A stretch of DNA of 64,000 bases from Marinobacter fonticola (GTDB lineage: Bacteria; Pseudomonadota; Gammaproteobacteria; Pseudomonadales; Oleiphilaceae). The stretch is taken from the NCBI RefSeq assembly GCF_008122265.1, contig NZ_CP043042.1:434001-498000 (forward strand), read 5' to 3'. Of the stretch, positions 42,957-51,475 are shown one piece after another (positions within the stretch are counted from its first letter, which is position 1; every line of letters starts with the position of its first letter). The notes beneath the pieces were generated by a model. That model made no database searches and had not been told where the DNA came from. It saw only the letters and a list, made by a program, of their open reading frames with translations. Both the position numbers and the translations under genes were made by a program.

Positions 42957-44096
42957 TCAGTTGCCGGGAAGCTCGATGGTGACCCGCGTTCCCTGATTGG
43001 TCTCGCTATCGAGGGTGATCTTGCCTTGATGGGCGAGGACGGCTTCCCGGGCGACCGTCAATCCGAGACCCGTACCGGATCCGACTTGACGGGTGGTGAA
43101 AAAGGGATCGAAAACGTGTCCGAGGTCCTGTTCACCGATGCCGCAGCCAGAGTCGGCAATATCGATAATAATACGGCCTTGCGATGAGCACCGGGTCTCG
43201 ACGGACATCTTGCCGCCTTGCTCCAGCGCCCGCGCCGCATTGTCGAGTACGTTGAATAGGGCTTGCGATAGTTTGGCTGCGTGTCCCTTGATAGCGGGAA
43301 GATCCGCCAGGCTTGAAGTCACCTCGATAGCCTGGCCATGACTGGTTTGTACGAGGTGGAGCGCTGTCGACAGCAGCTTATTGATGTCGCATTCGACATA
43401 GTCGCCCTGGTCGATGCTGGAAAACGATTTCAGGTCGGCGACAATGGTGGCAATGCGCTCGCTCCCTGACATGGATTCTTCGAGCAGCGCCCGGAAATCG
43501 GCAATCGTTTCGTCGTGGTCGCCGCTGGAAGGTAGGGCGCCTTCCAGTTCGTCGACGTATTCCCCGGCGACCTTTAGGTTGCTCTTAATGAAGCCGATGG
43601 GATTATTGATTTCATGGGCGACCCCCGCCGCAAGCTGGCCGACCGCACGCAAGCGCGCGCTCTCGTAAAGCTCCTGCTGGGTCTGACGGATAACCTCGAC
43701 TTGGCTGTCGACACGTTCCTGCAACGACTCGGCCAACTCCCGATAGCGGGCTTCGGATTCGCGGAGCGCCGCATTCTGCTGTTCGAGAGCCTGAAAGCTG
43801 GCTTCTGTCGTGCTCCGGTGGAGATTGGCCGCCAGCCGGTATTTGTAGACGAAATGCAGGATGAATTCGACCAGTCCGGCGGCTGAGTGTCGCGCGGCAT
43901 CCGGCGCCGATCCGGTGATCCAGCCAACGGTATCGAGATTGAGTTCGATAGGCGTCCTGGGGCCGTCTGTGTTTTCAGACGGGGCGGCCAGAGCGATATC
44001 GTGACCGCCGAGCTTGGTCAGGAGCGCCGACAGGCGACCGATGTCCCGCTCATCGAGCAGCTCGTCGAGTCGGGGATCGTGCTCGAAATCATCCAC
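42957..44096 (-). CDS. Soluble histidine kinase with an unrecognised N-terminal domain
   Basis: About 379 residues from GTG at 44096, chosen for its strong GGAGGG ribosome site; ATG at 44117 would add 7 residues. No membrane helix. Residues ~1-105 form an input domain I do not recognise (LDELLDERDIGRLSALLTKL, then PIELNLDTVGWITGSAP and a helix EFILHFVYKYRLAANL). A coiled coil leads to the HisKA motif GVAHEINNPIGFIKSNL and an HATPase domain (LDNAARALEQGG, DSGCGIGEQ, GSGTGLGLTVAREAV). The gene starts inside the end of the GTPase gene, so a functional link to it is likely. A GAF-, PocR- or roadblock-like fold for the N-domain is conceivable. Confidence 0.85.
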   Translation of the reverse strand: MDDFEHDPRLDELLDERDIGRLSALLTKLGGHDIALAAPSENTDGPRTPIELNLDTVGWITGSAPDAARHSAAGLVEFILHFVYKYRLAANLHRSTTEASFQALEQQNAALRESEARYRELAESLQERVDSQVEVIRQTQQELYESARLRAVGQLAAGVAHEINNPIGFIKSNLKVAGEYVDELEGALPSSGDHDETIADFRALLEESMSGSERIATIVADLKSFSSIDQGDYVECDINKLLSTALHLVQTSHGQAIEVTSSLADLPAIKGHAAKLSQALFNVLDNAARALEQGGKMSVETRCSSQGRIIIDIADSGCGIGEQDLGHVFDPFFTTRQVGSGTGLGLTVAREAVLAHQGKITLDSETNQGTRVTIELPGN

Positions 44097-44760
44097 GCGA
44101 CTGGCCCTCCGATGCATTGCTCAGTCTGGCGACGAATTCGCTCTCGTCAACGCCGAAACGGGTAGAAAGCCCGTGCTCGGCATCGATGACTTGGAACAGG
44201 CGCCGCAGTAACAGCCTGAAGGTTTCGATTACGCCCTCGCCGTTTAGGGCGCTGGCCATCATTGCTGGACTCCAGGGTGTATTTTTCCATCGCTCGTTCA
44301 GTGTTGCTTCATCGAGGACGTCTGGCAGATCCCTCTTGTTGAACTGAAGTGCAATGGGGAGGGATTCGATATCGATACCCACTTTTTGCAGGTTTTGGTC
44401 CAGATTGTCGAAAGAGACCGCGTTATTATGCTGCTGGGCACGTTGCGAATCGGCGACAAAAACAACACCGTCGGCCCGTGACAGGACGGCCTTGCGGGTA
44501 CTGTCGTGCTGGACCTGCCCCGGCACGGTGTAAAGCTTCAGGCGTAGGTCCAGGCCTGATTGGCTACGCATACCGATGGGCAGCATGTCGAAGAATAGCG
44601 TGCGGTCGTCCTTTGTCTCCAGGACCATAAGTTCCCCCATGCGCTCGGGGGCCAGCTGACTGTGGAGCTGCATCAGATTGGTCGTCTTGCCGCTCAATGC
44701 CGGCCCGTAAAAAACGATTTTGAGGACCAGTTTTTGTTCGTCTTCGTCGAAATCAGCCAT
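44089..44760 (-). CDS. MglA-like small GTPase
   Basis: A 223-residue Ras/Arf-type GTPase of the MglA family. P-loop GPALSGKT at 19-26; the family-specific LKLYTVPGQVQHDSTRKAVL (VPGQ in place of the Ras DxxGQ switch II) followed by DGVVFVADSQ; base-recognition NKRD at 139-142. MglA proteins set the leading pole and switch type IV pilus or gliding machinery, with a roadblock-domain GAP (MglB). No MglB-type gene was recognised nearby. The C-terminal ~45 residues are helical and beyond the standard MglA length (~195). It sits between two histidine kinase genes of the same operon. Confidence 0.9.
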   Translation of the reverse strand: MADFDEDEQKLVLKIVFYGPALSGKTTNLMQLHSQLAPERMGELMVLETKDDRTLFFDMLPIGMRSQSGLDLRLKLYTVPGQVQHDSTRKAVLSRADGVVFVADSQRAQQHNNAVSFDNLDQNLQKVGIDIESLPIALQFNKRDLPDVLDEATLNERWKNTPWSPAMMASALNGEGVIETFRLLLRRLFQVIDAEHGLSTRFGVDESEFVARLSNASEGQSRG

Positions 44761-44814
44761 AAGTCAGACATTCTGGAATCGTGTTACTCGATAAACGAGG
44801 TAGCGCGGCATCGT

Positions 44815-45675
44815 CTATGCCGTGGGTGCGACCCCCGCCTGCTGGATGGGCAGCCACACCCTGAAGCGCGTTCCACGTCCGATGACGGAATCGACTTCAA
44901 TTCGGCCGGAGTGCTTGTCCACGATGCTCTTCGATAGTGCGAGGCCGAGGCCCGTCCCTTTGCCGACCGGTTTTGTGGTGTAGAACGGCTCGAACAGATG
45001 TGTGAGGTTGGATGGGTCGATGCCGGCGCCGTTGTCTTCGACTTCGAACCAGACTTCATCGCCGGACTGGCCTGTACGGATGTCGATCCTACCGAACTGT
45101 TCTATGGCATGGGCCGCGTTGACCAGCAGATTCATAGCCACCTGATTGACCTGAGAGACGATGCACTCGATCGAAGGGATATCCCCAAAGTCCGTGTGGA
45201 CCTCTGCCTTGTACTTCAGTTCGTTGTTGACGACATTCAGCGTGGTTTCGATGCCGCGGTGGAGGTCGGCAGGCTTGAAGGCTTCTTCTTCGGCGTGCGA
45301 GAAGTCCTTTAGGGACGCGATAATCTTCTTTATGCGGTCGAGGCCTTCCAGCGACTCTTTCAGCAAATCGTCGAGGTCGCCGCGTACATAGTCGTAATCG
45401 ATGTTATCGCGAATAGACTTCAGCTCGTCGACGCTGCCGGCCGACGCCACGGCATCGGTGATACGAAACAGGTCCTGAAGGTAATTGCCCAAGGTCTGGA
45501 TGTTGGATTGAACATACCCGACAGGGTTATTGATTTCATGAGCAACGCCAGCCGCGATTTGACCGATGGCGGCCAGTTTTTCCGATTGCAGGAGCTGTCT
45601 GTTTGCCTGCGCAAGCGCTTCCTCAAGGCTTGTCGGCCTGTTGTTTTCCGATATCTCCATGCGCGACTGCCCCAT
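44815..45675 (-). CDS. Soluble histidine kinase, first gene of the signalling operon
   Basis: A 286-residue kinase without membrane helices or a recognisable sensor domain. A short N-terminal coil (SLEEALAQANRQLLQSEKLA) leads straight into HisKA GVAHEINNPVGYVQSNIQ, and the HATPase domain carries NLLVNAAHAIEQFG, DNGAGIDP and GKGTGLGLALSKSIVDKH. It resembles its neighbour at 42957, so the two probably arose by duplication. Such stripped-down kinases are often controlled by a binding partner. The start may be 45675 or the ATG at 45660. The operon promoter should lie in 45676-45780. Confidence 0.88.
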   Translation of the reverse strand: MGQSRMEISENNRPTSLEEALAQANRQLLQSEKLAAIGQIAAGVAHEINNPVGYVQSNIQTLGNYLQDLFRITDAVASAGSVDELKSIRDNIDYDYVRGDLDDLLKESLEGLDRIKKIIASLKDFSHAEEEAFKPADLHRGIETTLNVVNNELKYKAEVHTDFGDIPSIECIVSQVNQVAMNLLVNAAHAIEQFGRIDIRTGQSGDEVWFEVEDNGAGIDPSNLTHLFEPFYTTKPVGKGTGLGLALSKSIVDKHSGRIEVDSVIGRGTRFRVWLPIQQAGVAPTA

Positions 45676-46169
45676 AGCGTCAGGTATTGAAATCGAACTT
45701 TCCTTGTATGCTGAAGTTCACCATTTTTAGGTCCTTGGTGCCTGCGAGTATAGGCTTACACACTGGAAAGGTGAGTAAAATTTGGTAAGCGGGTCACACT
45801 TTAAATGGCATTTGCCTGCCTGTTGTCGGTATCACTGTAACCGGTTGTTACGAGGGGCCCGGATTCCGTTCCTCAAGACATCGGATGTCACTTTTTGTTG
45901 GGTATCGAATGGTTGGGTAACGCATGGTTGGTTACCGACTTGCTGGGCAACGGCCTATGTTGTTCACTCTCTGTTGCCGGTCAGGGGCGGCACCACGCCA
46001 TAACCGAAGCGTGCTCGGCCAGACGCTGCCCATTGAAACGCAAGGGTACTAAGGGTACTAAGGGTACTGGTATCGTCTGGAGTAACTCTGTCAATGTCAT
46101 TGAAAACGCTGGTCCAAACGCGGTTCCTGGAGTCGTGGGTTGGGCAGGTTTCTGAGCAAGGATATTCCC
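45676..46169. other. Divergent intergenic region between the signalling operon and phoX
   Basis: About 490 bases without a convincing gene. It holds promoters in both directions: the signalling operon leftward and phoX rightward. It includes a short inverted pair (GGTAAC ... GTTACC near 45917-45936) and the triple tandem 9-mer listed separately. No clear Pho box was found. Confidence 0.5.
46042..46068. repeat. Three tandem copies of AAGGGTACT
   Basis: Three perfect, adjacent 9-base units at 46042-46050, 46051-46059 and 46060-46068, about 100 bases before the phoX start. The unit length is not a whole helical turn, so slippage-prone tandem repeat or regulator array are both possible. Confidence 0.85.
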
Positions 46170-48179
46170 ATGAGCCGGTTAAACCGAAGCACCCACCTAC
46201 CGGACGAGTTTCACGATGCCATCGAGCGCATCGATGACACGCCCGATAACGTCAGTACCGAGCCTGGCCTGGAGCAGGTGGTTGGCCTGTCACGCCGACG
46301 TTTCCTGCAAGGCAGTCTGGCCACCGCCGTGAGCGCTTTCTTCCTGGGCGGTTTGCCGGCACCGACGGCTGCTGCTGCTCGGGCCCAGACGCTGTTCCCC
46401 GGTTTGGCCAGCGGCACCATCGGCTTTAAGCCATTGCCGCCGATGCTGGACCCGGATTTCGATAGCGTGCAGGTGCCGGAGGGTTACCGGGTGGAGCGCT
46501 TTTTTTCTTGGGGCGACCCGGTGGTTAAGGGCGCAACGGCCTGGAAACCGGACGCCTCTGACGATTGGAAAGCCCAGTCTCTGCAGGCCGGCCAGAATCA
46601 TGACGGTATGGCTTTTTTCCCCTTCCCGGATGCGCCCAGCGAACACGGGTTGCTGGTGATGAATCACGAGTTCGCCAGCCCGACGCTGCATCCCAATGGC
46701 TTCACGTCGACGCCTACAGAGGGTGGCGCTATCGTCCGCCCCGATGGCGAAGTAAAAAAAGAGCAGGCGGCTCACGGCGTGAGCGTGATCGAGGTGCGTC
46801 GCGCCAAGGACGGTCAGTGGCAGCAGGTGAAGGACTCCCGCTACGGCCGGCGCATTACCGCGACGACGCCTATGGCGATCAGCGGGCCGTTGCAAGGCGC
46901 GGATAGCATGAAGACCGCGGGCGATCCCCAGGGCGAGACGATCCTGGGTACGATCAATAACTGTTCCATGGGCGCAACGCCTTGGGGGACCTACCTCACC
47001 TGCGAGGAAAACTGGAAGAATTACTTCGTCAATCGCGACCAGGCTGACTACGCCCACCGTAGGGAGCACAGGCGCTACGGCGTCGGCCACGGTAAGAACA
47101 GCGAAGTTTATGCCTGGGAAACCGCCGAAGCGCGCTTCGATGCCACACCCAAAGACGACCAGCCCCACCAGGGTCACGTCAACGAGCCCAACCGCTTTGG
47201 CTGGGTGGTTGAGATTGATCCTTTCGACCCGGACAGCCAACCGCGCAAGTGTACGGCGATGGGCCGGCTGGTGCGTGAATGCGCCACTGTGGCGGTCGCC
47301 GACGATGGCACGATGGCGGTCTATTCCGGCGACGACACCCAGGGCGAGTACGTCTACAAGTATGTGCCGGCAGGGCGTTATCGCGAGGGCGACAGGGTGG
47401 GCAACCACACGCTGCTCGATGAGGGGACGCTGTATGTGGCGGTCTTCCATGAAGACGGCAGGGGCGAGTGGCGCGCCCTGACGTATGGCAACTATGGTTT
47501 GACTGCGCGCAATGGGTTTTTCAGCCAGCAGGATGTACTCGTCAACACCCGCGCCGCTGCCGATGTGCTGGGTGCGACGCCGATGGACCGTCCCGAATGG
47601 GTCGCGGTGCATCCGCATTCGAAGGATGTCTACGTTACCCTGACCAAAAACAGGCACCGCGGTAATGAGCCGGATCAGCCCGTAAACGCCGCCAATCCAC
47701 GCCCCGATAATCTGCATGGGCAAATTGTGCGCTGGCGGGAGAAGGGTGGCCGGCTGGATGCGACCGAGTTTACCTGGGAAGTGTTCCTGCTGGCCGGCGA
47801 GAAACCGGGCGAGGGCACACCGGATAACCTCACTGGAACCATTAACGGCGATATTTTTTCATCCCCGGACGGACTCTGGTTCGATCCCCAGGGCCGGCTC
47901 TGGATCCAGACCGACTATGGCGACAGCGAGAAGCATAACGCCAACATGGGCACCAACCAGATGCTGTGCGCCGATCCGGCCACCCGGGAAGTCAAACGCT
48001 TTTTGGTGGGGCCGCGTGGCTGCGAGGTATCCGGGGTGACAACGACGCCGGACGGGCGTGCCATGTGGGTCAACATCCAGCACCCGGGGTTGAGCTTCCC
48101 CGCGTCGGATGGAAAAACACGGCCTCGCTCGTCGACCGTTCTCATTACCAAGGAGGATGGCGGAGTGATCGGTAGTTGA
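46170..48179 (+). CDS. phoX: Tat-exported PhoX-family alkaline phosphatase
   Basis: A 669-residue protein of the PhoX/DUF839 family, calcium- and iron-dependent phosphatases that release phosphate from organic esters in the periplasm. The start at 46170 has an AAGGA ribosome site 7 bases upstream. A twin-arginine signal (LSRRRFLQGSLATAVSAF) lies unusually deep, about residues 40-70, after a hydrophilic N-region. Hallmarks: NNCSMGATPWGTYLTCEENW, GWVVEIDPFDP, RECATVAVADDGTMAVYSGD, and LWIQTDYGDS near the C-terminus. It is monocistronic and ends before a hairpin and a strong terminator. The cofactor residues were not checked one by one. The symbol is assigned by family. Confidence 0.85.
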   Translation: MSRLNRSTHLPDEFHDAIERIDDTPDNVSTEPGLEQVVGLSRRRFLQGSLATAVSAFFLGGLPAPTAAAARAQTLFPGLASGTIGFKPLPPMLDPDFDSVQVPEGYRVERFFSWGDPVVKGATAWKPDASDDWKAQSLQAGQNHDGMAFFPFPDAPSEHGLLVMNHEFASPTLHPNGFTSTPTEGGAIVRPDGEVKKEQAAHGVSVIEVRRAKDGQWQQVKDSRYGRRITATTPMAISGPLQGADSMKTAGDPQGETILGTINNCSMGATPWGTYLTCEENWKNYFVNRDQADYAHRREHRRYGVGHGKNSEVYAWETAEARFDATPKDDQPHQGHVNEPNRFGWVVEIDPFDPDSQPRKCTAMGRLVRECATVAVADDGTMAVYSGDDTQGEYVYKYVPAGRYREGDRVGNHTLLDEGTLYVAVFHEDGRGEWRALTYGNYGLTARNGFFSQQDVLVNTRAAADVLGATPMDRPEWVAVHPHSKDVYVTLTKNRHRGNEPDQPVNAANPRPDNLHGQIVRWREKGGRLDATEFTWEVFLLAGEKPGEGTPDNLTGTINGDIFSSPDGLWFDPQGRLWIQTDYGDSEKHNANMGTNQMLCADPATREVKRFLVGPRGCEVSGVTTTPDGRAMWVNIQHPGLSFPASDGKTRPRSSTVLITKEDGGVIGS

Positions 48180-48216
48180 GTCTTGGAGTTTTCCTGGGCG
48201 AGGCCGGCACCGCCCA

Positions 48217-48278
48217 ATGTAGCCGAAGTCTTTAGCTTCGGGGCAGTCCTTTGGCCTGCTCTGAAGCACCGGCTACAT
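48217..48278. repeat. REP-like extragenic stem-loop
   Basis: An outer 8-base stem ATGTAGCC (48217-48224) with GGCTACAT (48271-48278) encloses an inner hairpin CCGAAG ... CTTCGG. It lies in the short gap after phoX. The design resembles repetitive extragenic palindromic elements; only one copy was noticed in this window. Confidence 0.45.
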
Positions 48279-48319
48279 GAGAAACGTTGAGTTGCCTGGT
48301 TCAACGAATTGCAGGCACA

Positions 48320-48355
48320 AAAAAGCCCGGTCAGGTTACCCCGACCGGGCTTTTC
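48320..48355. terminator. Strong bidirectional intrinsic terminator
   Basis: Stem GCCCGGTC (48326-48333) pairs with GACCGGGC (48344-48351) around a 10-base loop. Six A's precede it and four T's follow, so it works for the leftward icd transcript (U-run from the A's) and for rightward phoX transcripts. Confidence 0.9.
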
Positions 48356-48369
48356 CGTTGTGGCGCGGC

Positions 48370-50619
48370 TTAGGACGCCTTGGCGTCTTCCCGGGCCTTG
48401 TCGAGAATGCCATTAAGGGTATCGCTCGGCTGCATGATCTTGCAGACCTTATCCGCGGGCGGATGGTAGTAGCCGCCGATATCGGCGGGGTGACCCTGAA
48501 TCACGCTCATTTCTTCCAGGATCTTGTCCTTATTGGCTTCCAGCTCCTTGGACAGCTTGGCGAAGAAATCACGCAGCTTGGGATCGTCGTCCTGCTTGGA
48601 CAGCTCTTCCGCCCAGTAGCGCGCCAGATGGAAGTGACTGCCGCGGTTGTCCAGTTCGCCGGTCACCCGGGACGGAGACTGGTTGTTCTCCAGCAGGCGC
48701 TCGGTGGCTTTGTCCAGGCTGCGGCCCAGGATGCGGGCACGGGCGTTGTCCTCTTTCTCGCCCAGCTCTTCCAGGGAAACCGCAATGGCCAAGAACTCGC
48801 CCAGGGAGTCCCAGCGCAAGTGATTCTCTTCCAGCAGCTGTTGCACGTGCTTGGGCGCGGAACCACCGGCGCCGGTCTCGTACAGGCCGCCGCCGTTGAG
48901 TAGCGGAACGATGGACAGCATCTTGGCGCTGGTGCCCAGCTCCAGAATCGGGAACAGATCGGTGAGGTAGTCACGCAGTACGTTACCGGTGACGGAAATG
49001 GTATCCAGGCCACGGATCAGGCGCTCCATGGTCCAGCGGATAGCGCGCACCGGCGACATAATGCGGATGTCCAGGCCCTCTGTGTCGTGCTCTTCCAGGT
49101 AGGTTGTGACCTTCTGGATCAGCTGCACGTCGTGCGGGCGCTCGTCGTCGAGCCAGAACACCGCTGGCATACCGGTGGCTCGGGCACGGTTGACGGCGAG
49201 TTTGACCCAGTCGCGGATCGGCAGGTCCTTGGTTTGGCAGGCGCGCCAGATATCGCCCTTCTCGACCTTGTGCTCGGTCAGCACCTTGCCGTCGGCATCG
49301 ATCATGCGGACAGTACCGTCTTCGGGGATTTCGAAGGTCTTATCGTGGGAGCCGTATTCTTCGGCCTTCTGCGCCATCAGGCCCACATTCGGTACGGTGC
49401 CCATCGTGGTGGGATCAAAGGCGCCGTGAGTCTTGCAGAAGTTGATCGCTTCCTGGTAAATGGTGGCGTAGGTGGACTCCGGCATGATTGCCTTGGTGTC
49501 CTTCAGTTTGCCGTCGCGGGCCCACATTTTGCCGGAGTTGCGGATCATCGCCGGCATGGAGGCATCGACGATCACGTCGCTGGGCACGTGTAGGTTGGTG
49601 ATGCCTTTGACCGAGTCGACCATGGCAATTTCCGGACGGTGCTCGTAGCAGGCGTGCAGGGCTTCCTGAATTTCTTCCTGCTTGGATTCGGGTAGCTGCT
49701 TGATCTTTTCGATCACCGAAGACAGGCCGTTATTCGGATTGACACCGATTTCGTTGAACAGGTCGCCGTACTTGTCGAACAGGTCGCTGTAGAACATCTT
49801 CACCGCGTGACCGAATACGATCGGGTGAGAGATCTTCATCATGGTCGCCTTGACGTGCAGGGAGAACATGACACCGGTGTTCTGGCAATCTTCGATGGCA
49901 TCGGTGAAAAACTTGCGCAGGGCTTTGCAGCTCATGAACATGCCGTCGAGCACTTCACCGTCCTGCAGCGGCAGGTCGGATTTCAGGACGGTCTGTTTGC
50001 CCTCGCCGTTTTCGAAAACGATGTTGGCCGTGGTGGCCTTGTCCAGGGTCAGGGACTTCTCGCTGGAGTAGAAGTCGCCGCCACGCATGTGTGCCACGTG
50101 AGTGCGCGAGGCCGGGCTCCAATCGCCCATGCTATGCGGATATTTACGGGCGAAGGCCTTGACCGCACCCGGGGCACGGCGATCGGAGTTACCTTCACGC
50201 AGAACCGGGTTAACGGCACTGCCCAGCACCTTGGCGTAACGGGCCTTGGCATCTTTTTCTTCGTCGGTTTCCGGATTTTCCTTGTACTCGGGAATCTTGT
50301 AACCCTGCTTGCTCAGCTCTTTGATGGCTGCGCGCAGCTGCGGAATCGATGCACTGATGTTCGGCAGCTTGACGATGTTTGCGTGCGGGTTGCTGGTGTA
50401 TTCGCCGAGTTCGGCGAGCTGATCCGGTACCTTCTGGTCGTCCTCCAGGTGGTCCGGAAAGGCCGCAAGAATACGGGCTGCGAGAGAGATGTCGCTGGTT
50501 TCGAATTCGATGCCCGCAGGGGCGGCAAAGGTCTCCAGGATCGGCAGGAGTGAGCGGGTTGCCAGCGCGGGGGCTTCGTCGGTCAGCGTATAGATGATTT
50601 TAGATTTGGATGCAGTCAT
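48370..50619 (-). CDS. icd: Monomeric NADP-dependent isocitrate dehydrogenase
   Basis: A 749-residue monomeric-type IDH (family length ~740), which converts isocitrate and NADP to 2-oxoglutarate, CO2 and NADPH in the TCA cycle. Family-specific blocks: [20 protein letters not shown] at the start, [25 protein letters not shown] (isocitrate-binding Ser/Arg region), [48 protein letters not shown], and [19 protein letters not shown] (NADP-discriminating region). It is complete and ends at the strong terminator at 48320. The monomeric form is common in Marinobacter, Vibrio, Azotobacter and Corynebacterium. It stands alone, facing away from the TRAP operon on the other side of an ~850-base gap. Confidence 0.97.
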   Translation of the reverse strand: MTASKSKIIYTLTDEAPALATRSLLPILETFAAPAGIEFETSDISLAARILAAFPDHLEDDQKVPDQLAELGEYTSNPHANIVKLPNISASIPQLRAAIKELSKQGYKIPEYKENPETDEEKDAKARYAKVLGSAVNPVLREGNSDRRAPGAVKAFARKYPHSMGDWSPASRTHVAHMRGGDFYSSEKSLTLDKATTANIVFENGEGKQTVLKSDLPLQDGEVLDGMFMSCKALRKFFTDAIEDCQNTGVMFSLHVKATMMKISHPIVFGHAVKMFYSDLFDKYGDLFNEIGVNPNNGLSSVIEKIKQLPESKQEEIQEALHACYEHRPEIAMVDSVKGITNLHVPSDVIVDASMPAMIRNSGKMWARDGKLKDTKAIMPESTYATIYQEAINFCKTHGAFDPTTMGTVPNVGLMAQKAEEYGSHDKTFEIPEDGTVRMIDADGKVLTEHKVEKGDIWRACQTKDLPIRDWVKLAVNRARATGMPAVFWLDDERPHDVQLIQKVTTYLEEHDTEGLDIRIMSPVRAIRWTMERLIRGLDTISVTGNVLRDYLTDLFPILELGTSAKMLSIVPLLNGGGLYETGAGGSAPKHVQQLLEENHLRWDSLGEFLAIAVSLEELGEKEDNARARILGRSLDKATERLLENNQSPSRVTGELDNRGSHFHLARYWAEELSKQDDDPKLRDFFAKLSKELEANKDKILEEMSVIQGHPADIGGYYHPPADKVCKIMQPSDTLNGILDKAREDAKAS

Positions 50620-51269
50620 TTGTCGTCTTCAGGTCGTCGTTGTGGATCAGGACGGATGATTCAGATGCCGCCTTGTGAGCCGCATCCGGTGATAGCACTC
50701 GAGATAGAGGTCGTGCTTATATTTAAGAGGCGCCCTTGTAACCCTTCTAACTAAGGGACGCCCTTGTCTCAAGGGAGACTAGGAAACCGCCGAAAAAGTC
50801 CTGGCTGGAGAGTGGCACGCCGGCAGGGCGTTTTCAGAGATTCCCTAAGAAATACCACCCCCATTGGTACCATAAAAACCGTCGTTTTGTTCACATTAGG
50901 CGTGTGCTAGTAGCCAAACGTATATGTAGTTCATGGCGCCATACATGGCAAGTCGCATTGCACACCCGGGCGTCGTTGCCGTTGGGATTGCGTTCTATGC
51001 ACGCCGATTGGGCGTGTGCCTTGCCGGTAATGCGCGTCAACCGGACGCCTATTGGCGGCAGGGTTGCGGGGGAAGGGCACGTGAAAACCAGCGTTGGCAA
51101 ACGCAGCCCGAAACTGTGTGACGAAAACACGGTGTGTGACAAATATCCATTGTAGCGAAAAAACGCGGTCGCTTGGAGAAGCGCCTGACAAATTGCGCTA
51201 GTGCCTTTGCCTGGATCAAGCCGTGCCGATGGACTAATAAGATGCACTAACAAGTGGGTGGCGGCAGGT

Positions 51270-51293
51270 CGATGGGTGGGTTTATACCCATCG
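51270..51293 (+). promoter_or_regulatory. Candidate DctD upstream activator site
   Basis: A perfect inverted repeat, CGATGGGT (51270-51277) and ACCCATCG (51286-51293), with an 8-base spacer. Its centre is about 130 bases upstream of the transcription start predicted from the sigma-54 promoter, the normal distance for an NtrC-family enhancer. The dctBD genes are encoded just downstream of the operon it would control. Confidence 0.5.
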
Positions 51294-51386
51294 GGCTTTC
51301 CCCTGTGTATGGAAATCTACCCATTTCCTGGGCTTGGTAAGCTCCCGAAGACGTATAAAGCCAGTCGTATCACGGTTTCTACGGAC

Positions 51387-51403
51387 CTGGCCCGGGTCTT
51401 GCT
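51387..51403 (+). promoter_or_regulatory. Sigma-54 promoter of the TAXI TRAP operon
   Basis: The sequence CTGGCCCGGGTCTTGCT fits the -24/-12 consensus (TTGGCACG-N4-TTGCW) with the invariant GG (51389-51390) and GC (51401-51402) separated by exactly 10 bases. Only the first T and the A of GGCAC differ. It is 73 bases before the start of the substrate-binding protein gene, and a sigma-54 activator (dctD) lies in the same locus. Confidence 0.72.
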
Positions 51404-51475
51404 GATTGGATTCGGGTCTAGGAAGCCTTTATGGCTTAAAAGCAGACAACAAAGACAAGAGCAAGGGAGCATACA

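Larger units (their letters stand above)
50620..51475. other. Long divergent intergenic region (icd / TAXI TRAP)
   Basis: About 855 bases with no gene I can support. Near icd there are two direct copies of CGCCCTTGT (50731-50739 and 50759-50767). The central part (50770-51230) contains only frames without ribosome sites or protein character. The right part carries the operator-like palindrome and sigma-54 promoter listed separately. No tRNA or known riboswitch was recognised. Confidence 0.5.

Noticed and set aside
46087..46105. Possible Pho box (CTGTCA-like repeat) before phoX
   Set aside because: The two TGTCA units are 6 bases apart, not the 11 required for PhoB direct repeats.
46290..47723. 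477-codon open frame antisense to phoX
   Set aside because: It lies wholly inside the well-supported phoX gene. High GC content produces long antisense open frames; this one has no signature and no ribosome site.
50891..51253. Overlapping 80-120-codon frames between icd and the TAXI operon
   Set aside because: Several frames on both strands compete, none with a start signal; they look like noncoding DNA.
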